A model generated the notes under the pieces. That model saw only the letters and a list, made by a program, of their open reading frames with translations, did no database searches and was not told the DNA's origin. A DNA stretch of 64,000 nt from contig NC_081138.1 of assembly GCF_958295425.1 (NCBI RefSeq), forward strand, positions 7,118,302 to 7,182,301, read 5' to 3'. This DNA comes from Solea solea (lineage: Eukaryota; Chordata; Actinopteri; Pleuronectiformes; Soleidae). This document shows, in pieces, positions 1 to 8,050 of the stretch (within the stretch, counting starts at the first letter, position 1; every line of letters starts with the position of its first letter). The position numbers were made by a program, and so were the translations under genes.

Positions 1-633
1 AAGAGGAAGAGGACGGTTAACAAAAGTCTCCAAGGATATGTCGTTGAAGAGACTGTTGGCCAGCAGCAGGGTGATACTGACGAGGGTGACACTGAACTGC
101 GGAGATTATTCTACTGCACCCTGGATGCGGTGGGGGAAGAAATAAGCAAGCGTTTCAGTGAACGCAACAGTGAGCTAATGACCGCACTTCAATCTCTGGA
201 CCCAAACAGTGAAACTTTCCTTGATGTCAAACATGTAAAGCCCATTCTGACTTTATCAAGCACTGAAATCATTGAAGCAGAGTTTGTGGTTGCTCGCCAC
301 TTCCTCAAAACAAACATGACTGCCGATGATGAAACCTGGACAATATCACGGATTATCAAGACATTCCACAGCGCACTGGAGGCTATGCCAAGTGTGATGA
401 CGGCCTTTAAACATGCTCTGACGTTTGGAGCATCAACAGCCATGTGTGAGAATTATTTTTCTACTTTAAAAAGTGTTCTCACAGACAATAGACTCAGCAT
501 GCTGCACCAACGAAAAGCACATTTAGTGCAGCTGGCCTTTGAAAGAGACTTAACTAAAAGATTTGCTACTGAATGGAAGGAAGCAGTAATGAAGAGGTTC
601 AACTCTGGGAGACGCCGACTGCAGCTCTACTAA
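1..633 (+). CDS. hAT-superfamily transposase, C-terminal part (5' end outside window)
   Basis: An open frame runs from base 1 without a stop to TAA at 631-633, giving 210 visible residues; no start codon is needed inside the window and the true N-terminus lies to the left. Visible residues ~143-184 (bases ~427-552) have the hAT C-terminal dimerisation (hATC) pattern: F-G-A-S-T-A-x-C-E-N-Y-F-S-T-L-K-S followed by a leucine-rich R-L-S-M-L helix. This matches the usual S-A-x-x-E-R-x-F-S-x-L-K signature, with the common R replaced by N. The start of the visible part is basic (K-R-K-R), as in the linker of TTF/ZMYM1-like hAT proteins. The function would be DNA cut-and-paste transposition, but the catalytic residues upstream are not in view. 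It could be a recently active transposon or a domesticated ZMYM1-like gene; the lack of any frame damage over 210 codons is notable beside the wrecked elements nearby. Confidence 0.8.
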   Translation, partial: KRKRTVNKSLQGYVVEETVGQQQGDTDEGDTELRRLFYCTLDAVGEEISKRFSERNSELMTALQSLDPNSETFLDVKHVKPILTLSSTEIIEAEFVVARHFLKTNMTADDETWTISRIIKTFHSALEAMPSVMTAFKHALTFGASTAMCENYFSTLKSVLTDNRLSMLHQRKAHLVQLAFERDLTKRFATEWKEAVMKRFNSGRRRLQLY

Positions 634-930
634 GTGGTGAGTAGAGAAGATATTTATTCAAAGGGGGTGTGATATTGTGATTGCTGTTGGTTGTACAACT
701 GGTTTTCATGTGGATATGAAGGGAAATTTGTGCTTGTCCCAGTAATAATAGACCATATAGATTAAGTACAGTATGTATGTTTATATGTGCATATCTGTGG
801 TAAAATCATAACTGCCCCCCCGTGATCATCACATGCCCCCCTCACAATATGGAGCTGGAGCTGGGGCTGCTTGTAAATGGGGTACAAGTTGTACCCCATT
901 TCCACTGTGATTTTTGACTGGTGGGAATGT
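634..930. other. Flank 3' of the hAT frame, with a 27-base palindrome
   Basis: No coding signal. This may be the 3' untranslated part of the hAT element, but I could not identify a terminal inverted repeat. It holds short C-runs near 815-840 and a perfect odd-length palindrome at 875-901, listed separately. Confidence 0.4.
875..901. repeat. Perfect palindrome, 13-bp arms, 1-base centre
   Basis: The left arm AAATGGGGTACAA (875-887) is exactly complementary to the right arm (889-901) around a single G at 888. Pairing ends abruptly at both sides. Confidence 0.9.
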
Positions 931-961
931 GTTTGATAAGTATTCACTAGGGATGGCAGTC

Positions 962-1262
962 CCTAGGGAGGAGGGCCAGCACCTAGCAACGTGGTGCACC
1001 GACAACAACCTGGCCCTCAATAGCAGGAAGACCAAGGAGCTCTCCACAAATTCTGGTGGACTTCTTCCATCAAGAGCATCCTTACTAACTGTATCACAGT
1101 TTGGTCTTCGACCGAAATTCATACAAACCACTGTTTTTTAATGAACCACAGTACTGTCTTTGCACTTCTGGTTAGATGCTAACTGCATTTCGTTGACTCT
1201 GTACCTGTACTCAGCACAATGACAATAACGTTAAAGTGAATCTAAAATTTAATCTAATCTAA
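962..1262 (+). mobile_element. L2-type LINE relic, internally deleted, with 3' tail
   Basis: Bases ~962-1045 encode L-A-T-W-C-T-D-N-N-L-A-L-N-S-R-K-T-K-E-L, the motif just after the catalytic box of fish L2/Rex1-like reverse transcriptases. In another frame, ~1066-1110 encodes S-I-K-S-I-L-T-N-C-I-T-V-W, which belongs near the C-terminus of the same polyprotein, so the intervening part is deleted. It ends with an untranslated tail containing ACAATGACAATAACGTTAAA and then TCTAATCTAATC repeats (1241-1262), the usual 3' end of this LINE group. It is dead: no catalytic box and frames shifted. Confidence 0.8.
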
Positions 1263-1478
1263 TTTCACTTTGTTGTGTCTGATACTGATATCGATATTAC
1301 AACCTGGAGTATCTACCGATACAGTCTGATACAGTCATATTAGACTTTTTAAACTATTGCGGACGCAAAGGCTTAGACTAATTTTCTGACCATTTGCAAA
1401 GCCGTTAGTCATGTACCTTATTTTCTAAAATTTCGGACATGGCTTGTAGTTTTATATTTGATTATACCTTGTTGCACT
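1263..1478. other. Unclassified AT-rich spacer with GATAC-rich repeat remnant
   Basis: Bases ~1278-1345 contain several GATAC/CGATA motifs resembling the GATACCGATA-rich MITE-like repeats seen again near 7535-7601 and 44840-44930. No ORF of note. Confidence 0.35.
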
Positions 1479-1978
1479 TGTGCTGTAGGTGTGACAGAGA
1501 AGTTCAAGGTGGAGGTGGGACTACATCAGGGTTCGGCTCTGAGTCCCTTCTTGTTTGCGGTGGTGATGGACAGACTGACAGATGAGGTTAGACAGGAATC
1601 TCCATGGACTATGATGTTTGCAGATGACATTGTGATCTGTGGTGAGAGCAGAGACCAGGTGGAGGAAAAGCTCGAGAGGTGGCGATATGCTCTAGAAAGG
1701 AGAGGAATGAAGGTTAGTCGCAGCAAGACAGAATATATGTGTGTGAATGAGAGGAACCCAAGTGGAACCATCAGGCTACAGGGAGTGGAGATAAAGAAGG
1801 TGGAGGATTTTAAGTATTTAGGATCTACAGTCCAGAGCAGTGGAGATTGTGGAAAAGAGGTGAAGAAACATATTCAAGCTGGTTGGAATGGGTGGAGAAA
1901 AGTGTCAGGGGTAATGTGTGATAAAAGAGTATCAGTCAGAATGAAAGGAAAGATATACAAGACAGTGGTGAGACCAGC
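1479..1978 (+). mobile_element. RTE-type LINE reverse transcriptase relic
   Basis: The open frame around 1458-2075 encodes a recognisable reverse-transcriptase palm. G-L-H-Q-G-S-A-L-S-P-F-L-F lies at ~1521-1557, the catalytic F-A-D-D box at 1617-1628, then E-K-L-E-R-W-R-x-A-L-E, S-K-T-E-Y-M and the primer-grip-like K-Y-L-G-S-T-V. This set is typical of teleost RTE (RTE-X-like) LINEs. The endonuclease and fingers are missing upstream (5' truncation). LINE homology stops at V-R-P-A (1968-1979), so thumb and C-terminus are also missing. The FADD aspartates are intact, but the fragment cannot be functional. The frame's first codon is TTG and is not a real start. The clade assignment is by motif only. 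Confidence 0.85.
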
Positions 1979-2080
1979 GGTGTACCCTTCGCCGGTGCCT
2001 TTCACCTTATGTCAGCTGGGATTGGCTCCAACCTCTCCACAACAGTCATGTGGAGGAGATATTGGTAGACAATGAGTGAG
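1979..2080 (+). mobile_element. SINE/LINE 3' tail fused to the RTE relic
   Basis: Directly after V-R-P-A the sequence becomes GTGTACCC...ATGTCAGCTGGGATTGGCTCC...CATGTGGAGGA...AATGAGTGAGTG, the 3' half and tail of the SINE seen in full at 7615-7999 (minus strand there). It keeps the reading frame open to 2075, so the last ~33 residues of that frame are not LINE-encoded. It is either a deletion junction between a LINE and a downstream SINE or a chimeric retrotransposition product. Confidence 0.75.
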
Positions 2081-2116
2081 TGTCCTTTTTTCTTCTCTTT
2101 TTTTTTCTATTCTATT

Positions 2117-2146
2117 CTCTATTCAAACACATTAGTTTGAATAGAG
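2117..2146. repeat. Perfect 12-bp hairpin with 6-base loop
   Basis: The arm CTCTATTCAAAC (2117-2128) pairs exactly with GTTTGAATAGAG (2135-2146) around ACATTA. It sits at the start of dispersed repeat R1. Confidence 0.85.
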
Positions 2147-2147
2147 T

Positions 2148-2290
2148 TTGAATAAGGGACCAAAGTGAAAATACAAAACAGTATTATGATTGTATTATAG
2201 TCACTGAGCTCCATGGTGCTGTTTTTTTTGTCCTTTACTTGGGTTACAAACAGGTGACACAGGAGTGAAAAACAAAACTACCACAGAGAA
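2148..2290 (+). repeat. Dispersed repeat family R1, copy 1
   Basis: It aligns by eye to 31838-31990. Shared blocks in order are TTTGAATAAGGGACCAAAGT (here) versus TTTGAATGAGGGATCGAAGT, then TCAC-GGCTCCATGG, then a T-rich stretch, then AGGTGAC-CAGG-GTGAA-AACAA. I do not recognise the family; it is probably a MITE or old DNA-element fragment. Confidence 0.6.
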
Positions 2291-2799
2291 GAACAACCCC
2301 CGACAGTGGAAATACTGATTTACCGTTGTAGAATTATTCTGGTTTTACTTTCCATTTGCAGTTTAGACTAAATGTCTTTTCTGTGGAAAAAGAACCATAG
2401 TGTAACCAAGTTGTGCCATTATTTATAGATTCCAGCTGACGTTTTTATTGTAAGTATCATAGTTTATTGCAACGGGGGTGATGGGAGACATCTGGAAACA
2501 ATTTTAACCATCTCCAAGTCAGACTGAAACAATATTGATGGAGAGATATGATCTCCACAAAAAGAGCCTAGTATACATCCCTTTAAATAAGTTAACTCAG
2601 ATTAAGTTTTAGACCATTATCTGTCTCCTATATTTCAAAAAAACTAGGAAAAGATTGTTACATATTATTCAAAGTATTTCAAGCAATGTTACCGAAACTT
2701 CATACATGGGGACACTTTTAAATATGGCAATTCTGCAAATTTGTTTGGGGAAATGTCAAATGTAGAATGAAAGAAACTAATAGAAGAGAGGCAATTAGT
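2291..2799. other. No recognisable feature
   Basis: AT-rich sequence without a frame longer than noise, tandem repeat or recognisable element. Confidence 0.5.
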
Positions 2800-3390
2800 C
2801 CTGATCATGAGGTTGTGGGTGGTCATTCACAGATCCATCCTAAGGAAACATAGGTAGACATAGTCTGAAACTGCATGGCCTCCATTCAGCCTGATGACCT
2901 GAGAGAGAGAGAGGGACCCATACAGCTTGGAAACAAAGCACAGACTGAAGAGGTTAGAGAAATGCATTCACACGATACAATTAAAAGGTCATTTAGAGTT
3001 GGCAGCATAACCTGAACAACTAATTACATTGACTGAAATGTCCTTAAGACTGAGACCAGCCCCCAAGCCGGTGAGATAAGAAATCCAACCTAAGTGAATC
3101 GTCAATTGTACCACTAGTTGAACACTAAGTTGAATAAGTGAGCTTTACGTTTTGATTTAAAAGAGTCAAATTGCCTGATGTCAGGGAGGTTATTCCACAG
3201 GAAGTGGGCATCATAGGAAAAAGCCCTGTGACTTCTTGACTTATTAACTCTGGGAACAGAGGAGAGTTCAAGATGGAATGTAGGAATTTATGAGATCAGA
3301 TGTGGAGTAGACCAGACAATAGAACGTTACAATAATCAAGTCTACATGTAACAAATTCATGCATTAGACTTACATTACATGAAGTGATTG
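2800..3390. repeat. Interspersed teleost-type repeat (family unknown)
   Basis: The order of motifs resembles a noncoding repeat very common in teleost genomes, highly diverged here: GGAGGTTATTCCACAGGAAG, then AAAAAGCCCTGTGACT, then GAGATCAGATGTGGAGTAGA, then a segment ending near AATAATCAAGTCT. A related segment lies at ~40150-40400. It contains no coding frame. Confidence 0.5.
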
Positions 3391-3690
3391 CTATAAGAGT
3401 GTAAACAATTCAAACAGTTACATACAGTACAATCTATAGTTTTTAACTGAATCTGAATTGCTCTGTGATAAAAGAAACAAAGATGTTGCGTTAGAAAATT
3501 AGAACATAGTGAGAAATTGCAGTGAATTCTAACTCCATAACCCCTCAAAGTTTGAATTGAATGTACTTTTGTAGTATGTCAAAGCATAATCTATTTTTTT
3601 TTTCACCTTATAGCTGCCACACATATGAGATGTGTATAGATTCTTGTGATTTATTCTTAAACCATAACATCGTCAGTGATGTTGACATTG
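3391..3690. other. No recognisable feature
   Basis: AT-rich; only a short T-run near 3593-3603. Confidence 0.5.
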
Positions 3691-4080
3691 TTTCAGACAC
3701 TGTTGGAGCCACATGCCATCTACCAATCAAAGGCAACAAAGACAGATGGGAGGTGGAAGGAAGCCCCCGGGGGGAGAAAGGCCTTATGTCTCAGTTTCTC
3801 ACTGTGACAATGGAGCACGTGTGCTTGGCATTGTTGCTATTGTTCATTCACACAGTGTGCATCAGCTGAGCAGAGACCAGCTTCACATCCCGCCATTGAT
3901 CTCCAGTTACAGGGCCGCGCAGTATTTTAACGGATGACGACGTTTCCTTGTTAATTCCTCTGCTGTGACGAAGAACCATGTGATCCTGGCATCTGCCTGA
4001 CTTGCATCATTCAAACATGAGCAGGAAAACAAGGGTTTGATTTCCACCAATCACATCACAACACTGAGGCATGTTTAGAT
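3691..4080. other. Repeat-free, higher-GC block with clustered SOX-like sites
   Basis: This block stands out from AT-rich neighbours in base composition and shows no repeat signature. It has ACAAT at 3807-3811 and two ATTGTT motifs at 3830-3835 and 3839-3844, SOX-family-like cores in both orientations, beside a CACGTG E-box at 3817-3822. Short open frames overlap it but resemble no protein I know. It could be a regulatory element or ordinary unique sequence. Confidence 0.3.
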
Positions 4081-5558
4081 GGTCTAACCAATCAGGGGTC
4101 TCTGTATGAATTCAACTTTTTTTGTCTCTGACATGTAATCCTTCCTGTCACTAATGGCTTAGATACTAATTAAAATTGCATTGGGATAACAGTGATGATA
4201 CAGGGTTATTGAATACATAGAGAAAATATTTTAAAAGTGAAAAGTGAAATGAGGAGGAAAAGTGTGTTTGTGTGTATATCAGCATATTATGTTATATTAC
4301 TATAGCATATTATGCTATAGTTACTATTAGTAGTATTTACTCTTTATTGTATTTGTCTATTTAAACTAAACTGACCAGCACAAGCTGTACCAGTCTGATA
4401 ATATTATAATTGACATGGAAAGTTGACATTTTGTGTTCTCATTTAGACACAAAACATCATTAAAACTGTTTATGATGTTTGGCTAATGCATTGACCAGCA
4501 CAGATGCTGTTTTAATTGGAGATTTTCAAAGTAGACCTTTCCATGTTTAACTGTGCATTATATATATATATATATGTCTATTATTATTATTTGCAGTGTT
4601 GAAATCACATGGAAAGTGTCAATTTAACACCAATTTTGATTAGGACAATATACCATCAGTTAATTTGAACTCAATTTAACATGTCAGTCATAGTTAAATG
4701 TCAAGTTAAATATACTATTTGACTTTGTATAAATATCACATTAGAACAAGTGAAGTGTCACTGTATCTCTTGAATCATAATAAAGGTAAATAATTAAATT
4801 TACTTTAAATAAGTTTCACTTCATCACTGTTAGATTAACTGTGCATGAACAAAAAAATGGTTTAATAAAAATTAACATTATTATTACATAAGGTGAATTT
4901 AAATGGGTTCTGTGTTGGAGAACAGTCCTGTTTTTATTTGAAATTGGAATGTCCTGTCTAAATACATCCTGCTCTCTTTCCATTTCCGTTGGCAACGGTC
5001 AACATTGTTCAGTTTGAATTATTTGAATGAAAAAAGTATGGGAGGTTTCAACAGGCAGACAGCTGGGTTAAAGAGCAGTAAAAGCAGCTTGGGTGTAGAG
5101 AGGAAGCTGATGAAGGAAATCTCTTTGAATGGAAAGGGGTTGGACTGCTGGACTGCTAATGCACTTCCATTGTTGGCCATCTGTAAGTGTGCCGCGCGCA
5201 CACACACAAACACTGTTGGGTACGGGCCAGAGGGTGGTGTCAATAGACCTATTGGGGGATGGGCTGTTTCTACCGTTGAAAGTAATAAAGTGTGTGAGAC
5301 ACAGCTTTTTTCCAAGGATGGAAATGACTGTTGAGACTGATTTTTTTTTTTGTTGTTGTTGAGAATTGGCAGGTGTGCTTCAAGAAATCTCTCTAATAGG
5401 AGGTTGTTTTACTAATTTGGAAGAACACAATGAAGATTTATTTGTCAAAATATATATGTCTAAGCTATAAGAGCAGTGTTATTAGTGAAAAATAAAAGTG
5501 CAATAAAACACCCAACTTGACACAAAGATGTTTAGAAAGTGTTATGAAAGAGAGATGA
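4081..5558. other. AT-rich stretch, no gene seen
   Basis: It holds the palindrome at 4299-4321, a short (TA)n run at ~4560-4575 and many T/A runs. Frames near 5005-5334 include a GCGCGCACACAC stretch and have no recognisable domain. Confidence 0.5.
4299..4321. repeat. Perfect palindrome, 11-bp arms, 1-base centre
   Basis: ACTATAGCATA (4299-4309) mirrors TATGCTATAGT (4311-4321) about T4310. Confidence 0.85.
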
Positions 5559-5609
5559 ACAGAAAAAAACAATTATTCTTGTCTGAAAGTGTTTCTCTCA
5601 ACATCTCAG

Positions 5610-5713
5610 ACTGAAGAGGAGAAAAGGTTGATAAGGCAGCCTATATTACCAACTCTATTTGATCAGCAGCTCAAAGAATATGATGCCAAGTCACAAGAAG
5701 CTCAGAAAATAAG
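5610..5713 (+). other. Candidate internal coding exon (unidentified)
   Basis: The 104-base segment is preceded by a pyrimidine-rich tract ending in CATCTCAG and followed by AAG|GTAAAA, good matches to a 3' and a 5' splice site. Between them the frame starting at 5610 is open and encodes 34 residues beginning T-E-E-E-K-R-L-I-R-Q-P and ending Y-D-A-K-S-Q-E-A-Q-K-I. The charge pattern is protein-like and partly coiled-coil-like, unlike the low-complexity frames around it. The in-frame stop TAA at 5715-5717 lies just inside the intron, as expected if 5713 is the exon end. I cannot name the protein. No partner exon was recognised, so it may be a chance match or an exon trapped in a dead element. 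Confidence 0.3.
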
Positions 5714-6700
5714 GTAAAAAAGTGAAATTTCAATGATAGTGTATTGTCTGTAGTTCAGAGAACTTAAAGACACTGTTGTTTGTTTTCTTCTTAACCTTTT
5801 TTAAAAGATATATGACTTTTTTTTTGTTTGTTTTTCCCATGGTATCAAAAAGTATCAAGTTTGAAATTTGAATATCGTGACAAATACAAACAGAGACTAA
5901 ATTAATTTCCCACAGGCAAGACTAACATATTTGTTGTCTGGCATTACGTTACACATACAGAGTGATACTCCCAAAATGATAATCCTGTTCCTCAGAATGG
6001 AGTTGGATTTGACATTGATTTCCACTGCCATCACTATAAAATTCAAATGAGGATGGATCCATCACTGGTGCATGGTAGTAACATCCCAGTTTGTTCAAAG
6101 AGCTGGTACCTTCATTCAGCCTGGCTGCCAATTTCAATCAGTGGCAACTCACAGTATTACTGGCATGAAAGACATTAAAATCATACCCAGTGTGTGTGAG
6201 TTTTTGAAACTCTCTCTTAAATATATTGTTTGTGGGTTGGTGAGTTTGAAGTTAACAGAGGAGCACACTGAAATGTGCATGCGTATAAGTCCAGTAATTG
6301 GGTTGGACATACCTTCCAGATGAATGTCCTTCATTGCCACTACAGTGTGACAAGCCAGGAAAGTTTTATTCTGCAATTCTGATACAGAAAGGCAGATTCA
6401 AGGGTCTTTTTTTTTTTTTTTTTTCGTTTGGGGACAAAAGTGCTCTGTCTGAAATCATGTAGCAAAATAAAAATAAAAAAGGTGAAATAAGCTAAAATAA
6501 TTTAGCAAATAATTTAAAAAAAAGATTAGGTTCAAACACAATAATACGGTAAATACAAAGGAAGACTTGTAATACAATATGGATAGAATGAATATAATAA
6601 TAAGGCAATTGTAAAATGTCCAAGAAATTTATAATTTTATAATTGCATCAATGATTTAGGATGGTAAGATGGAAAGGCCTTTTTTTTTTATGAGCCCAGT
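5714..6700. other. No recognisable gene
   Basis: AT-rich, with T/A runs at ~6408-6424 and ~6470-6480. A 62-codon minus-strand frame at 5949-6137 is not low-complexity but matches nothing I know. Confidence 0.4.
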
Positions 6701-6711
6701 CACTCTGTTAA

Positions 6712-6867
6712 CTCAGTTTCTCTACCGAGCAATTGGGTTAAAAGAGTGGCTGAGGAAATGGAAAGGCTCATCCATGATGACAAGTTGAGAGGAGAGGCAC
6801 AAGGGGCAGACAGGGAGAGGCATGAGAGGCTGACAGAGGAGATGAATGTCCTGAACAACATGTTCTG
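6712..6867 (+). pseudogene. Short coiled-coil-like reading frame, ends in stop (unidentified)
   Basis: From about 6715 a plus-strand frame reads S-N-W-V-K-R-V-A-E-E-M-E-R-L-I-H-D-D-K, then a run very rich in R, E, H and L, then M-N-V-L-N-N-M-F and a TGA at 6865-6867. The heptad-like hydrophobic spacing and high E/R content suggest a helical coiled coil. It could be a terminal exon, or the C-terminus of a transposon-encoded accessory protein. There is no start codon or promoter evidence. Confidence 0.25.
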
Positions 6868-7186
6868 AGATATTTGGCATGAAATGCATACTCGGGCCAC
6901 TTTTTTCCAGGACTTGACTTCATGATTTCCAGCTCCTGCGTGCTGCACACAACTCCCACATAGCAGTGACCTGCAAAAGCACCTACAATGCACTATACCT
7001 ATCTCCTACCACACTTCAATGACAAGCATTATACCTCTCTGCCGCCACGCTTCAATAATAAACTCTGCTCCCGAACAAAGCATGACTCGGCTGGATGTTT
7101 ATCAACGCAATATTTTGTACATATTTATTCGAAAAGCAATTTGGTTATTTGTATTCTTGAATATTGTAGATCACAGAGTTGATCAG
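6868..7186. other. No recognisable feature
   Basis: Contains a local duplication of the CACTTCAATGA / CGCTTCAATAA type near 7010-7060. Nothing else is supported. Confidence 0.4.
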
Positions 7187-7276
7187 AGGTTTGTGGCGGA
7201 GTGTGAGGTGGCAGGGATGAGGATTAGCGCTTCCAAATTGGAGGCCATGGCTTCAGGTGGTTCTGGCATCTGGTAA
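7187..7276 (+). mobile_element. Rex3-like (RTE clade) LINE fragment
   Basis: The frame reads F-V-A-E-C-E-V-A-G-M-R-I-S-A-S-K-L-E-A-M, the segment after the catalytic box in Rex3-type reverse transcriptase, where the usual form is G-M-R-I-S-T-S-K-S-E-A-M. It is truncated on both sides. Confidence 0.7.
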
Positions 7277-7465
7277 GGTTGCGCATCACTAGGGAAATGC
7301 CATTAGGAGCAATATGGTTAATCGTCTTGCCGTCGCTATGCAGACAAGCGGAGCCAGGAACCAAACAAGCTTCCAATGGAAAGGTGACCTGCTCTACCAC
7401 TGATTTACCATCACTTCTCTTTTACTCCCTGTAGCCATCAGGGAATGGAAAGTTTGTCTGCAAGC
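7277..7465. other. Spacer between the Rex3-like fragments
   Basis: No homology recognised; presumably a diverged Rex3 middle or an insertion. Confidence 0.3.
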
Positions 7466-7508
7466 CCCACGACCCGATCTTGGATAAGCGGTTGATGATG
7501 GATTGAGT
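7466..7508 (+). mobile_element. Rex3-like LINE 3' end
   Basis: CCCACGACCCGATCTTGGAT, then AAGCGG and a GATGATGGAT tail, correspond to the characteristic Rex3 3' terminus (CGACCCGATCTCGGATAAGCGG plus GATG repeats). Together with 7187-7276 it marks an internally deleted Rex3-like copy. Confidence 0.7.
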
Positions 7509-7534
7509 TTTTCAGCATTTTTATTACCTTTTTT

Positions 7535-8050
7535 TCTTTAGTGATAATATCATACTGAGTATCAGTATTGGTCCAGTACTGGTCAAAATTACTGGATTGG
7601 ATATTGGGGAAGAGTCAGTCAGTCAGTCATCATCTACCGCTTTATCCTCAACCAGAGGGTCGCGGGGGGTGCTGTGCCAATCTCAGCTACATCGGGCGAT
7701 AGGCGGGGTACACCCTGGACAGTTCGCCAGTCCATCGCAGGGCCACACACAGATAGAGACAAACAACCATTCACTCTCACACTCACTCCTATGGTCAATT
7801 TGGAGTGTCCAATTTACCTATCCCCACATTGCATGTTTTTGGACTGTGGGAGGAAGCCGGAGTACCCGGAGAGAACCCACGCACACACAGGGAGAACATG
7901 CAAACTCCATGCAGAAAGGCCCTTGTTCCAACCGGGGCTCGAACCCGGGTCTTCTCGCTGCAAGGCGAGAGTGCTAACCACTACACCACCGTGTGGCCCT
8001 ATTGGGGAAGAGGAAAATGTTAAATCCGATACAATCCAAAGTTTTTTTTT
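7535..8050. repeat. GATAC/TACTGG-rich MITE-like repeat, split by a SINE
   Basis: The sequence up to 7614 (AGTATCAGTATTGGTCCAGT... ATTGGATATTGGGGAAGAG) and from 8013 (GAAAATGTTAAATCCGATAC...) read as one repeat once the SINE and one target duplication are removed. Similar GATAC-rich repeats occur near 1278-1345 and 44840-44930. Probably a non-autonomous DNA element. Confidence 0.5.
7602..8012 (-). mobile_element. Near-complete tRNA-derived SINE (V/DANA-like) with 13-bp target duplication
   Basis: The element at 7615-7999, read on the minus strand, starts GGGCCACACGG and has a tRNA-like head with RNA polymerase III A box TGGTGTAGTGG (7978-7988) and B box GGTTCGAGCCC (7935-7945). A central domain follows (GCATGTTCTCCCTGTG..., CCTCCCACAGTCC), of the kind shared by many fish SINEs. 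It ends with GAGGATAAAGCGGTAGATGA and a short GACT tandem tail. Both sides carry the direct repeat TATTGGGGAAGAG (7602-7614 and 8000-8012), the target-site duplication of LINE-mediated insertion. Intact boxes and an identical duplication imply a fairly recent insertion. It is non-autonomous and encodes no protein. The family name is by resemblance to DANA/Mermaid-type SINEs; the tail resembles Rex3. Confidence 0.9.
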
